A stretch of DNA of 64,000 nucleotides from Paenibacillus nanensis (GTDB lineage Bacteria; Bacillota; Bacilli; Paenibacillales; Paenibacillaceae), in contig NZ_QXQA01000018.1 in NCBI RefSeq assembly GCF_003583765.1, positions 62,001 through 126,000 on the forward strand. The letters run 5' to 3'. The translations under genes and the position numbers were made by a program. Shown piece by piece: positions 41,199-49,713 of this stretch. Position 1 is the stretch's first letter, and the number at the start of each line of letters is the position of its first letter. The notes beneath the pieces were generated by a model. It saw only the letters and a program-made list of their open reading frames with translations. It was not told the origin of the DNA and ran no database searches.

Positions 41199-42098
41199 TT
41201 ATAGGAAGCCGTGCTCTTTGGCGTAACGTCCCCAATGCGGACGGCGGCCGTCAATATCTTCGAAGCCGTATTCATCCGACAGCTCCCAGCTTGGATAGAC
41301 CTTGCCGCTTTTTTCGGCGACTGCCGGATCGCCTGCAAGCGCGGCGATGCCCCGGCCGACGAACCGCGGCGTCTCGGATTGCCCGAAATGCTCGGCCTGC
41401 GGCTTGCCGCTGTGCACGGCGTCGCGCCAGTTGCTCTCCGTTACGCCGAAATGCTCGAGCATCTCCTCGGAGCGGAGAAAGCCCGGCGTTACCGCTACCG
41501 CCGATACGCCGTGCGGACGGAGCTCGGCGGCCATCGCTTCGGCGAGATGGATCGGCGATATTTTGGCAAGGCTGTAGAATAGGTTGCCGCGATAGCGGTA
41601 GTCGATGCCGTCCGTCACTTCAATGATCAGCCCGGACTTGCGGGCCAGCATAAGAGGAGCGCCGTAATAGCTGGTAATGAGATGCGCTTTAACGGCTCTT
41701 TCCTGCACGAGCAGGCCGTTCTCGAGCGAGTGCTCCCAGAACGGGGCTTCCCACTCGATCAGCTTCTCTCCGCCCCATATATTGTTGACGAGTATGTCCA
41801 ATTGTCCATCCTGCTCGGACTTGATCCGCTCGAAGAGAGCGGCAACCTGCGCCGGCACCGTATGATCCACCTTAACGGGAATGCCGATGCCCCCGGCAGC
41901 CGTCACGAGCGCAGCCGTTTCGTCGATCGTCTCCGTCCGGTTCAGATCCGACGGGGAACCGCTGACGCTTCTGCCCGTGCAGTAGACGGTGGCGCCCGCT
42001 TCTCCGAGACTAACCGCGATGCCTCGCCCCGCTCCTCTAGTCGCTCCGGCGACGACGGCTATTTTTCCTTGCAATGGCTTCTTGTTCATCATAGTCAT
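41199..42098 (-). CDS. Short-chain dehydrogenase/reductase
   Basis: Start placed at ATG 42098 (M-T-M-M-N-K-K-P-L-Q-G-K-I); the frame is open 21 codons further but crosses the operator. The 299-aa protein has V-A-G-A-T-R-G-A-G-R-G-I-A at about 17-29, C-T-G-R-S, N-N-I-W-G-G in place of N-N-A-G, and the catalytic Y-S-L-A-K. The N-N-I-W-G-G variant is known in a subgroup of Firmicute and actinobacterial SDRs. Divergent from the YafY-type regulator with a palindrome in the shared promoter. Confidence 0.9.
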   Translation of the reverse strand: MTMMNKKPLQGKIAVVAGATRGAGRGIAVSLGEAGATVYCTGRSVSGSPSDLNRTETIDETAALVTAAGGIGIPVKVDHTVPAQVAALFERIKSEQDGQLDILVNNIWGGEKLIEWEAPFWEHSLENGLLVQERAVKAHLITSYYGAPLMLARKSGLIIEVTDGIDYRYRGNLFYSLAKISPIHLAEAMAAELRPHGVSAVAVTPGFLRSEEMLEHFGVTESNWRDAVHSGKPQAEHFGQSETPRFVGRGIAALAGDPAVAEKSGKVYPSWELSDEYGFEDIDGRRPHWGRYAKEHGFL

Positions 42099-42150
42099 TT
42101 TCAGATGCACTCCTTTTTCCATTTTTAGTTCATACCCATCGTAGCGCAGC

Positions 42151-42175
42151 ATATACGACAACCTTTGTCATATAT
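42151..42175. promoter_or_regulatory. Operator palindrome between SDR and YafY-type genes
   Basis: ATATACGACA (42151-42160) and TGTCATATAT (42166-42175) are inverted repeats with one mismatch and a 5-bp spacer. It lies 53 bp before the SDR start and 46 bp before the regulator start; a TATAAT at 42182 belongs to the regulator's promoter. Confidence 0.65.
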
Positions 42176-42221
42176 AAATGCTATAATGAGAAAAATCGAA
42201 ATCAATGGAAAGGGTGGCGGA

Positions 42222-43187
42222 ATGAGAGGGGGAAGACTCGTTTCAATCGTGCTGCTTCTGCAAAGCGAAGGGAAGATGACCTCAAAGCAGCTGGCGGAGC
42301 GGCTGGAGGTAACGGAGCGGACCATTCTTCGCGATATGGAGGAGCTAAGCGCGGCGGGAGTGCCGGTGTACGCCGAGCGGGGACCGCAAGGCGGATGGAG
42401 GCTGACGGAGGGATACCGCGCAAGCTTGACCGGGCTGCATGCGGATGAACTAGCCGCTCTGCTCTTATCCAGTCAAGGCGATACGCTGAGCGAGCTCGGC
42501 CAGCAGGGCGCGCTGGAAGCCGCGCTCCGCAAGCTGATGGCGGGTACGACGGAGGCGGCGCGGGAGAGCGCCAAGGCGGCGAGAAGCAAGCTCCACATCG
42601 ACGGAGCGGGCTGGCATGCGCATGCCGGCAGGGGCGGGCTGGAGCGGCATCCGCTTCTGCCGGTTGTCCAGGAGGCTGTCTGGGAGGAACGAGCGCTGCG
42701 CATCGCATATGAGCGTGACGGAGAGCGGAAGGAGCGGATCATCGAGCCGCTGGGGCTGGTCGTGAAGCGCAACGTGTGGTACGTCGTGGCGATGACGGAG
42801 GAGCAAGAGCTGCGCACCTTCCGGATTTCGCGGCTTTCAAGCGCCGAGTCGCTGCCAAGGCGGTTCTCGCCGCCGGCAGACTTTGAGCTTGCGGCTTACT
42901 GGGAGCGTTCGCTGGCGGATTTCAAGGAGAGGCTGCCCCGCTACCCGGCGAAGCTGCGGATCAAAAGCGCGGTGCTCCAGCGTCTGAACGCGGAAAGATT
43001 TGTGTCTGCGGTGGAGACCGTTCGCGAAGAGGGCGAATGGGCCGAGGTGAACGCGATGTTCGAAACGCTGGAGTCCGCGTGCGAAATCATTCTAAGCTAT
43101 GGCGCGGGAATAGAAGCGCTTGAGCCAAGAGAGCTCCGGCGGATGGTTATAGATGAAATAGAAGCTGCGCGAATGGTATACTTATAA
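42222..43187 (+). CDS. YafY/DeoR-type HTH regulator with WYL domain
   Basis: Start at ATG 42222, after AAAGGGTGG; the earlier open frame runs through the promoter. The 321-aa protein has an N-terminal winged helix-turn-helix (M-T-S-K-Q-L-A-E-R-L-E-V-T-E-R-T-I-L-R-D-M-E-E-L, then the wing A-E-R-G-P-Q-G-G-W-R-L) and a WYL-type ligand domain at about 135-215 (E-P-L-G-L-V-V-K-R-N-V-W-Y-V-V-A, R-T-F-R-I-S-R-L). These regulators often control a divergent gene, here the SDR, via the palindrome between them. Confidence 0.9.
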   Translation: MRGGRLVSIVLLLQSEGKMTSKQLAERLEVTERTILRDMEELSAAGVPVYAERGPQGGWRLTEGYRASLTGLHADELAALLLSSQGDTLSELGQQGALEAALRKLMAGTTEAARESAKAARSKLHIDGAGWHAHAGRGGLERHPLLPVVQEAVWEERALRIAYERDGERKERIIEPLGLVVKRNVWYVVAMTEEQELRTFRISRLSSAESLPRRFSPPADFELAAYWERSLADFKERLPRYPAKLRIKSAVLQRLNAERFVSAVETVREEGEWAEVNAMFETLESACEIILSYGAGIEALEPRELRRMVIDEIEAARMVYL

Positions 43188-43249
43188 GGTGTGGAAGAGG
43201 CAGGTATACATAACGCTTGACGAAAACAAAACCTAAGGAGATGTCCATA

Positions 43250-44488
43250 ATGAGTCAAAACATGGAGCAGTATTTCGCCAAATACGCCGAGCTGATCGTT
43301 CGTACCGGCGTCAATATTCAGCCGGGTCAACCGGTGTTCGTGAACGGAGCGTCGATCGAAATCGCGCCGCTTGTCCGTCTTATCGCCGAGAAGGCTTATG
43401 AAGCGGGCGCATCTAACGTGTACGTCGATTGGACGGACGATAAGCTGTCCCGCTTGAAGTACGAGAAAGCCTCCGACGAAGCGTTCAGCCAGTTCCCGGC
43501 ATGGGAAACATTAAAGCGCAATTCGTTCGTGGAGAAAGGAGCGGCGTTTATCTCGATTACGGCATCCAGCCCGGATCTCTTGAAGGGGATTCCATCCGAA
43601 AGAATCTCGGCTTTCCAGAAAGCGGCAGGCGAAGGGCTCAAAGAGTTCCGCAGAGCGATCCAAGCCGATAAGGTCAGCTGGACGGTTGTTGCGGCGGCCG
43701 GCGCGGAATGGGCGAAAAAGGTGTTCCCCGGCGTCTCGGAGTCCGAGGCGGTGGATAAACTGTGGGCCGCGATTTTTGACGCCGTCCGCCTCCATAACGA
43801 CAATCCGGTGGAAGCATGGGTGAAGCACAACGATACGCTTCATGAGAAAGCGGAAATTTTGAACAGCCATCACTTCCGCAAGCTGCATTATACGGCGCCG
43901 GGCACAGATCTGACGGTTGAGCTCGCGGATAAGCATATTTGGGTCGCGGCGGGCAGCGTGAACGAGAAAGGCTTCTCCTTCATGGCGAACATGCCGACGG
44001 AGGAAGTGTTCACCGTGCCGAACAAAACGGGCGTGAACGGTTATGTGTCGAGCACGAAGCCGCTCAGCTACGGCGGCAACATCATTGACCGCTTCAAGCT
44101 GACGTTCGAGAACGGCCGCATCGTCAAAGCCGAAGCGGAAGAGGGCGAAGAAATTTTGAATAAGCTTATCGAGGTGGACGAAGGCGCGCATTACTTGGGA
44201 GAAGTGGCGCTTGTGCCTCATTATTCGCCGATCTCCGAGTCCGGCATCCTGTTCTACAACACGCTGTTCGACGAGAACGCGTCTAACCATCTGGCAATCG
44301 GCAGCGGGTACGCGTTTAACGTCGAAGGCGGCAAGACGATGACGCCGGAGCAGCTGGAAGCGGCCGGGGTGAACGCCAGCATTACGCATAACGACTTCAT
44401 GATCGGTTCCGCGGAGATGGACATCGACGGGATCAAGGACGACGGTACCGTCATTCCGGTATTCCGCAAAGGCAACTGGGCGATCTAA
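43250..44488 (+). CDS. M29 family aminopeptidase (AmpS/PepS/AmpT type)
   Basis: Start at ATG 43250 (nine bases after AAGGAG); two earlier in-frame codons are too close to, or upstream of, the ribosome site. The 412-aa protein shows the M29 pattern: Y-A-E-L-I-V-R-T-G-V-N-I-Q-P-G-Q at the start, F-M-A-N-M-P-T-E-E-V-F-T-V-P (metal-ligand Glu), E-V-A-L-V-P-H-Y-S-P-I, and F-D-E-N-A-S-N-H-L-A-I-G. It removes N-terminal residues from peptides using a two-metal centre, in the cytoplasm. Monocistronic or leading the next gene 59 bases away. Confidence 0.94.
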   Translation: MSQNMEQYFAKYAELIVRTGVNIQPGQPVFVNGASIEIAPLVRLIAEKAYEAGASNVYVDWTDDKLSRLKYEKASDEAFSQFPAWETLKRNSFVEKGAAFISITASSPDLLKGIPSERISAFQKAAGEGLKEFRRAIQADKVSWTVVAAAGAEWAKKVFPGVSESEAVDKLWAAIFDAVRLHNDNPVEAWVKHNDTLHEKAEILNSHHFRKLHYTAPGTDLTVELADKHIWVAAGSVNEKGFSFMANMPTEEVFTVPNKTGVNGYVSSTKPLSYGGNIIDRFKLTFENGRIVKAEAEEGEEILNKLIEVDEGAHYLGEVALVPHYSPISESGILFYNTLFDENASNHLAIGSGYAFNVEGGKTMTPEQLEAAGVNASITHNDFMIGSAEMDIDGIKDDGTVIPVFRKGNWAI

Positions 44489-44547
44489 TTCAGCATGGGC
44501 CTGTTATCCGATAGGATGGCAGGCCCGATCTGCAAGGAGGGGAATCT

Positions 44548-46500
44548 ATGCCGGATTGGTCCTATAAGACGCTGTTCCGGCCGGTGCTGTTCCGCCTGCC
44601 TTCGCGCGTGAGCCGCTCTTTCACGCTGGGGGCGATGGGCGCCATTAGCCGGATTCCCGGCGGCTCGTTCATCATCCGAACGCTGGGCCATATGGAGTTG
44701 TCGCCGCTGCTCGAGCGGGAGCTTGGAGAGAGGCCGCTCATCTCTCCGATCGGTTTGTCCGGAAGGGTCGATCCGAACGGCGCCGCTCAGAAGGCGCTGG
44801 CCCAGTTCGGCTTCGGCTTTACGGAGATTGGGCCGGTTACAGTCCGGCCGGTCATCAGCAGCGAGCCGATTCGAGTCGACGGCAGAGAGGAAACCCTTCA
44901 TTACCCGAACCGTTTCGAAAATGAGGGGCTGGCTGCGGCAGCCGAGCGGGTCAAACGCAAGGAGCATAAGCTGCCGCAATACGCTCGCTTGGCGCCAATG
45001 CCCGGCTCCTCGCCGGAAGCCGCAATAGGCGAGCTGGGGGAGATGATGGAGGCATTCGGCGATGCGGGAGCAGCCGGCTTCTGCCTCGATTTTGCATCGG
45101 GAGGCCTCGCATGGGACGAGGTGTTAGCGGTGTGCGGGCAAATACCGAGGCTAGCGGAGAAGACGGCTCTTCCGCTGCTTCTTTATGTGCCGCTTACGTT
45201 GCCGGAGGAGCGGCTCCGCCAGCTGCTCGACATGCCGGAGGCCTCAATCTGGAAGGGCGCCGTCATCGGCGACGACTTGCCTGCCGCTGCGCGCAGCGGA
45301 GCCGCAGAAGAGAGCGATTCATTCGCTGCGGAGACTGGTCGGCTGGCGCTTGCGGAGTCCATCCGCAAGGCATCCTTCCTTCGCAAGCGGATGGGGGACC
45401 GGTTCGTCCTTATCGCGGGCGGCGGCTTGCATGAGCCTTATCAAGCGCTGCAGCTGCTGGAAGCGGGAGCCGATTTCCTTATGCTGCACAGCGGCCTCAT
45501 ATTTTCCGGACCCGGGCTCCCGAAACGGATTAACGAGGCGATCATCTACGAGACGGTCCGCCGCGAGCCTCCGCCCCCGGCTATTCCGTTCTGGCGGAAC
45601 TGGGGCTGGATGTGCCTGCTCGGCATCGGCATGATCGTCGGGGGACTGCTGGCTTGGTGGATCGGCGAGACCCAAGTCCTCCTGTCGTACGACTTGCAAT
45701 TTCTAGGCATGACCATCCCGGACATTCATCATGTAAACCATCATCTGCTGCACTTTATGTCGCATGACCGGATTACGCTGGCGGGGACGATGATCTCGAT
45801 CGGCATCCTGTATTATCAGTTAGCGCGGTATGGACAGCGATACGGCGAGCATTGGGCGAAAACGGCGCTTACGTCCTCTTGCGTCGTCGGCTTCTCCAGC
45901 TTTTTTCTATACCTCGGTTACGGTTATTTCGATCCGCTGCATGCGCTCGCGGCTGCGGTGCTGCTGCCGATGTTTATCCTATCGATGAGGAGGAATGCCG
46001 ACAGACCCAGCCGTGAGCCGGTCAATCTTCGCAATGACAAAGCATGGCGGCTCGCCATGTGGGGGCAGCTTTGTTTTGTAGCGTTAGGCATCGCGCTTGC
46101 CGCCGGAGGACTTGCGATTGCCGGCGTCGGAATAACGAATGTGTTCGTGAAGGCCGATCTCGCCTTTCTCGGCACGACGCCGGAAGCGCTGGATCAAGCG
46201 AACCCGAGGCTGATCGCTTTGATCGCGCATGACCGGGCGGGGTTCGGCGGCGCGTTATTATGCGATGCGATTGCTATCCTTATCATCGCCTTGTGGGGAA
46301 TCGGAGAAGGAAAGCGCTGGCTGTGGTGGACGCTGCTGATCGGCGGGGCGCCGGGCTTTTACGGAGGGCTGTCCGTCCATTACCATATCGGGTATATCGA
46401 TTTCATGCATTTGCTCCCCGCATTTGTTGCGGTGTTCCTTTATTTGGCCGGACTGATTCTGCTTTATCCTTATATGATGAAAAGAAAGTCGGCTATATGA
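44548..46500 (+). CDS. DHODH-like TIM barrel fused to a duplicated membrane domain
   Basis: A 650-aa fusion. Residues 1-335 follow class 2 dihydroorotate dehydrogenase: S-P-I-G-L-S-G-R-V-D-P-N-G-A-A at about 67-81, F-G-F-G-F-T-E-I-G-P-V-T, and L-I-A-G-G-G-L with H-S-G-L-I-F-S-G-P-G-L-P-K-R-I-N-E near 310-325. The catalytic N-x-S-S-P-N-T loop is not recognisable, so orotate synthesis is doubtful. Residues 350-650 hold eight or so membrane helices in two repeats, each with F-L-G-M/T-T ... N-H/R-L ... H-D-R. Ribosome site AAGGAGG. Function unknown; a flavin- or quinone-linked membrane redox role is a guess. Confidence 0.75.
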   Translation: MPDWSYKTLFRPVLFRLPSRVSRSFTLGAMGAISRIPGGSFIIRTLGHMELSPLLERELGERPLISPIGLSGRVDPNGAAQKALAQFGFGFTEIGPVTVRPVISSEPIRVDGREETLHYPNRFENEGLAAAAERVKRKEHKLPQYARLAPMPGSSPEAAIGELGEMMEAFGDAGAAGFCLDFASGGLAWDEVLAVCGQIPRLAEKTALPLLLYVPLTLPEERLRQLLDMPEASIWKGAVIGDDLPAAARSGAAEESDSFAAETGRLALAESIRKASFLRKRMGDRFVLIAGGGLHEPYQALQLLEAGADFLMLHSGLIFSGPGLPKRINEAIIYETVRREPPPPAIPFWRNWGWMCLLGIGMIVGGLLAWWIGETQVLLSYDLQFLGMTIPDIHHVNHHLLHFMSHDRITLAGTMISIGILYYQLARYGQRYGEHWAKTALTSSCVVGFSSFFLYLGYGYFDPLHALAAAVLLPMFILSMRRNADRPSREPVNLRNDKAWRLAMWGQLCFVALGIALAAGGLAIAGVGITNVFVKADLAFLGTTPEALDQANPRLIALIAHDRAGFGGALLCDAIAILIIALWGIGEGKRWLWWTLLIGGAPGFYGGLSVHYHIGYIDFMHLLPAFVAVFLYLAGLILLYPYMMKRKSAI

Positions 46501-46521
46501 CATTTGTCATATAGCCGACTT
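46486..46521. promoter_or_regulatory. 36-bp perfect palindrome covering the stop codon
   Basis: Two 17-base arms (46486-46502 and 46505-46521) are perfectly complementary around two T. The left arm contains the last codons and TGA of the DHODH-like gene. There is no T run, so it would be an atypical terminator. Its inner half ATATGACA/TGTCATAT resembles the operator at 42151-42175, and it lies upstream of des. Confidence 0.65.
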
Positions 46522-46637
46522 GACGTTTATGACTGGGAGCATCGGCGGCAATTTCCTACAATGGATACAAGAGCCGGAGAACGGAGTATCTCGTTTTCCA
46601 GCAAAGCTCTCACGTTTCTTCCAAGGAGGAAGTTTCT

Positions 46638-47690
46638 ATGACCGATCCAAAGCAGGTTCACTTAAAAAAAAGCGTAAGTCCCTACGAGCATTCTCAGTTA
46701 AAAGTTAGCATCGGCCAAATGATCAATACGTTATTGCCGCTTGTGGCGCTATGGTACGCGGCATATTGGAGTTTATCGGTTTCTTATTGGCTCACGCTTG
46801 CGTTTAGCGTCGGCGCGTCCTTTTTTGTCATTCGAACCTTTATCATCTTCCATGACTGCTGCCACGGCTCGTTCTTTAAGAGTAAGCGAGCGAATGACAT
46901 CATCGGCATCCTAACCGGCGTTTTGACGCTGGTGCCCTATCAGCAGTGGAAAAACTCGCATGCGATCCACCATGCGACGAGCAGCAATCTCGACAAGCGC
47001 GGCGTCGGCGACCTTTGGATTATGACGGTCGAAGAGTACGCATCGGCAAGCACATGGACGAAGCTGGCCTATCGCGCTTACCGGAATCCGCTCATCATGT
47101 TCGGGCTTGGTCCGATTTATGTCTTTTTGCTGCAGTACCGGTTCAACCGGAAAGGAGCCCGCCGCAAGGAGCGCTTGAACACGTACCTGATGAACGCGCT
47201 GATTGTCGGTTTCTACGCCTTGATGATCTGGGCGGTCGGATGGCAATCGTTCCTGCTGGTGCAAGGTCCAGTCTTTTACTTGTCCGGCGTTTTGGGCGTC
47301 TGGCTGTTCTATGTGCAGCATCAATTCGAGGATTCTTACTTCGAGCACGAGGAAGAATGGAGCTATGTAAAAGCGGCCGTAGACGGCAGCTCCTTCTATA
47401 AATTGCCGAAGGCTCTGCAATGGCTGACGGGCAATATCGGCTACCATCATGTGCATCATTTAAGCCCTAAGGTGCCTAACTATTATTTGGAGACGGCGCA
47501 TGACGCCGTGCCGCCCCTGCATAAAGCGACAACGATCACCATCCTGCAAAGCCTGGAATCGCTCAAATTCCGGTTATGGGATGAGGAAGGCAAACGTTTC
47601 GTCAGCTTTAGAGCGGTTAAGGACCGTATTCGCAAGCCGTCGCGCGTTGCAATCGGTTCCGCGGCAGGCGGACCAAGGAAGGCAAGCTAA
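46638..47690 (+). CDS. des: Acyl-lipid fatty acid desaturase (Des-like)
   Basis: A 350-aa membrane desaturase with about four helices and the three His boxes: H-D-C-C-H near residue 72, H-A-I-H-H near 109, and H-H-V-H-H near 270, which bind the di-iron centre. It introduces a double bond (delta-5 in B. subtilis) into membrane phospholipid acyl chains after a temperature drop. The neighbouring DesK/DesR pair in the same order as in B. subtilis makes the assignment firm. Start ATG after AAGGAGG; the gap to desK is 65 bases. Confidence 0.93.
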   Translation: MTDPKQVHLKKSVSPYEHSQLKVSIGQMINTLLPLVALWYAAYWSLSVSYWLTLAFSVGASFFVIRTFIIFHDCCHGSFFKSKRANDIIGILTGVLTLVPYQQWKNSHAIHHATSSNLDKRGVGDLWIMTVEEYASASTWTKLAYRAYRNPLIMFGLGPIYVFLLQYRFNRKGARRKERLNTYLMNALIVGFYALMIWAVGWQSFLLVQGPVFYLSGVLGVWLFYVQHQFEDSYFEHEEEWSYVKAAVDGSSFYKLPKALQWLTGNIGYHHVHHLSPKVPNYYLETAHDAVPPLHKATTITILQSLESLKFRLWDEEGKRFVSFRAVKDRIRKPSRVAIGSAAGGPRKAS

Positions 47691-47755
47691 AGCGGACTGT
47701 GCTACAATGGTCGCATGAAGTGAGATCGCGGCTGTCGTTAAGGAAGGGGTCCGTC

Positions 47756-48895
47756 ATGAACAAATGGTATAATATCTTTCACCGCAATACGGGACTCAGC
47801 CCATATGTGTGGCTCGTTTTCTGTATCTTGCCCTTCTACTTTATTTTTCGTTCTTCCTCGACGCCGGAGATTATCTCTGGCGTTTTCATGATCATTTTGT
47901 TTTTTGTTTGCTACCGGCTGTCGTTTGTGTCCAAAGGGTGGCTTGTATATTTTTGGACCAGCGTGCAAATCCTGATTTCGATTGCGATGACTTTGCTGTT
48001 CAGCTACGTTTATTTCTCGATCTTTTTAGCCTTTTTTATCGGGAACGTCAAGAACAGGGCGGGATTTTTCACGTTATACGCGGTTCATCTGGCGAGCACG
48101 TTCATTACGGTCAATTATGGCTTTGCGACGCAAAATCAGCTGTTTTTTACGCAGTTTCCGTTTATTCTCATTAGTTTGATCGTTGTTATTCTGCTTCCTT
48201 TCAATACGTACAACCAGATGAAGCAAGGCCAACTGGAAGGACAGCTTGAGGATGCCAACAAGCGAATCGCCGAGCTGGTGAAGCAGGAGGAGCGGCAGCG
48301 GATTGCGCGCGATCTGCATGATACGTTAGGGCAGAAGCTGTCCTTAATCGGGCTGAAAAGCGATTTGGCGGGCAAGCTGGTCTTCCAAAACCCTGCCAAA
48401 GCGCAGGCGGAAATTCGCGACGTTCAGCAGACGGCGCGAACGGCGCTGAAGGAAGTGCGGGAGATGGTTACGCAAATGAGAGGCGCGCGGCTGGATGAGG
48501 AAATGCACCGTGTAGCCCAGATTCTTGGCGCGGCGGACATTGAGCTGCAGGTCGAAGGGGATTACCGGCTGACGGATACGAATCTGCTCACGGAGAATGT
48601 GCTGAGCATGTGCCTCAAGGAAGCGGTCACGAACGTGGTGAAGCATAGCAAAGCCAGCCGCTGCCTCATTGCGTTCTCTTCAACAGCGAACGAGTTTCAG
48701 GTAACGATCAGCGATGATGGAATAGGGCTGGCAGCCAGGCCGGACGGCTATCGAGGCAACGGGCTTCGAGGCATGAAGGAGCGGCTGGAATTCGTGAACG
48801 GCACGTTGGAAATCCGGTCAGACCGTGGGACGGAGCTGTTCATTACGGTGCCTCATGTGGTGAAAAAGCCGGTAAAGGAGGAGCGAAGCGAATGA
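47756..48895 (+). CDS. desK: Sensor histidine kinase DesK
   Basis: Start at ATG 47756 (after GGAAGGGG) gives 379 aa. Five membrane helices cover about residues 15-148, a linker coiled coil 152-182 follows, then the HisKA_3 box E-R-Q-R-I-A-R-D-L-H-D-T-L-G-Q-K with the phospho-accepting His at position 188, the same number as in B. subtilis DesK. The ATP lid part has N-V-V-K-H-S-K, D-D-G-I-G-L and G-L-R-G-M-K-E-R. DesK senses membrane thickness/order and phosphorylates DesR in the cold. Its stop overlaps the desR start. Confidence 0.94.
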   Translation: MNKWYNIFHRNTGLSPYVWLVFCILPFYFIFRSSSTPEIISGVFMIILFFVCYRLSFVSKGWLVYFWTSVQILISIAMTLLFSYVYFSIFLAFFIGNVKNRAGFFTLYAVHLASTFITVNYGFATQNQLFFTQFPFILISLIVVILLPFNTYNQMKQGQLEGQLEDANKRIAELVKQEERQRIARDLHDTLGQKLSLIGLKSDLAGKLVFQNPAKAQAEIRDVQQTARTALKEVREMVTQMRGARLDEEMHRVAQILGAADIELQVEGDYRLTDTNLLTENVLSMCLKEAVTNVVKHSKASRCLIAFSSTANEFQVTISDDGIGLAARPDGYRGNGLRGMKERLEFVNGTLEIRSDRGTELFITVPHVVKKPVKEERSE

Positions 48896-49491
48896 TTACG
48901 ATCGTAATAGCGGAGGACCAGCGCATGCTGCTGGGCGCTCTGGCGTCGCTGCTGGATTTGGAAGACGATATGAAGGTTGTGGGCAGGGCCGCGAACGGGG
49001 AGGAAGCGATTGCGCTGGTCGAGAAGCATCAGCCTGACGTCTGCATCATGGATATCGAAATGCCGGCGAAGAGCGGGCTTGAAGCGGCGGAAGAGCTGAA
49101 AGGCAAGTGCAAGGTGATCATTCTGACGACGTTCGCGCGCGCAGGCTATTTCGAGAGGGCGATAAAGGCCGGGGTCAGCGGCTACCTCTTGAAGGACAGC
49201 CCGAGCGAGGAACTGGCAAGCTCCATTCGCAGCATTATGTCCGGCCGTAAAATTTATGCGTCGGAGCTGATGGACGAAGCGTACGGCGGCGGCGACAATC
49301 CGCTTACGGAACGGGAGAAGGAAGTGCTCGAGCTTGTCGCGGACGGCAAAAACACGAAGGAAATCGCAAACGAGCTGTTCCTTACTACGGGCACGGTGCG
49401 CAATTATATTTCGGTCATCTTGGATAAGCTGGGCGTCAGCAACCGGATCGAAGCGATCACGAGATTCAAAGAGAAGGGCTGGTTCAAATGA
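48892..49491 (+). CDS. desR: Response regulator DesR
   Basis: A 199-aa NarL/LuxR-type response regulator. The receiver domain has the acidic pair A-E-D at 7-9, phospho-acceptor Asp54 in C-I-M-D-I-E-M-P (Asp54 also in B. subtilis DesR), and L-K-D-S near 102. The LuxR-type helix-turn-helix at about 133-195 includes L-T-E-R-E-K-E-V-L-E-L and T-V-R-N-Y-I-S-V-I-L-D-K-L. It activates des when phosphorylated by DesK. ATGA overlap with desK shows translational coupling. Confidence 0.95.
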   Translation: MITIVIAEDQRMLLGALASLLDLEDDMKVVGRAANGEEAIALVEKHQPDVCIMDIEMPAKSGLEAAEELKGKCKVIILTTFARAGYFERAIKAGVSGYLLKDSPSEELASSIRSIMSGRKIYASELMDEAYGGGDNPLTEREKEVLELVADGKNTKEIANELFLTTGTVRNYISVILDKLGVSNRIEAITRFKEKGWFK

Positions 49492-49508
49492 ACCGGCTCT
49501 CTTTTTTT
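49476..49508 (+). terminator. Rho-independent terminator of the des operon
   Basis: GGGCTGGTTC pairs with GAACCGGCTC (two G-T pairs) around AAAT, then TCT and seven T. The stem includes the desR stop codon. Confidence 0.85.
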
Positions 49509-49713
49509 GGTTAAACTTAACCGGAAATTTAGGAAGATTTAAGAAATAATTTAGACCTTACTGTGGATTTGGCATTATAGTGGGAGGAGGCTGACACGCG
49601 CATAGGCAGAAAATAATTTGCGTCTTGTTGCAACTATCACGGGACAAAAAACGTATAGTAGATGGTACATATTGGATGAAGTGGGAGTCTACTAAGTTAA
49701 GGAGAGTTGGGAA
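49509..49713 (+). other. Leader of the solute-binding protein gene, no gene
   Basis: An AT-rich 205-bp intergenic stretch with no frame supported. TATAGT at 49654 is a plausible -10 box but no -35 at the right distance was found. Confidence 0.4.
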
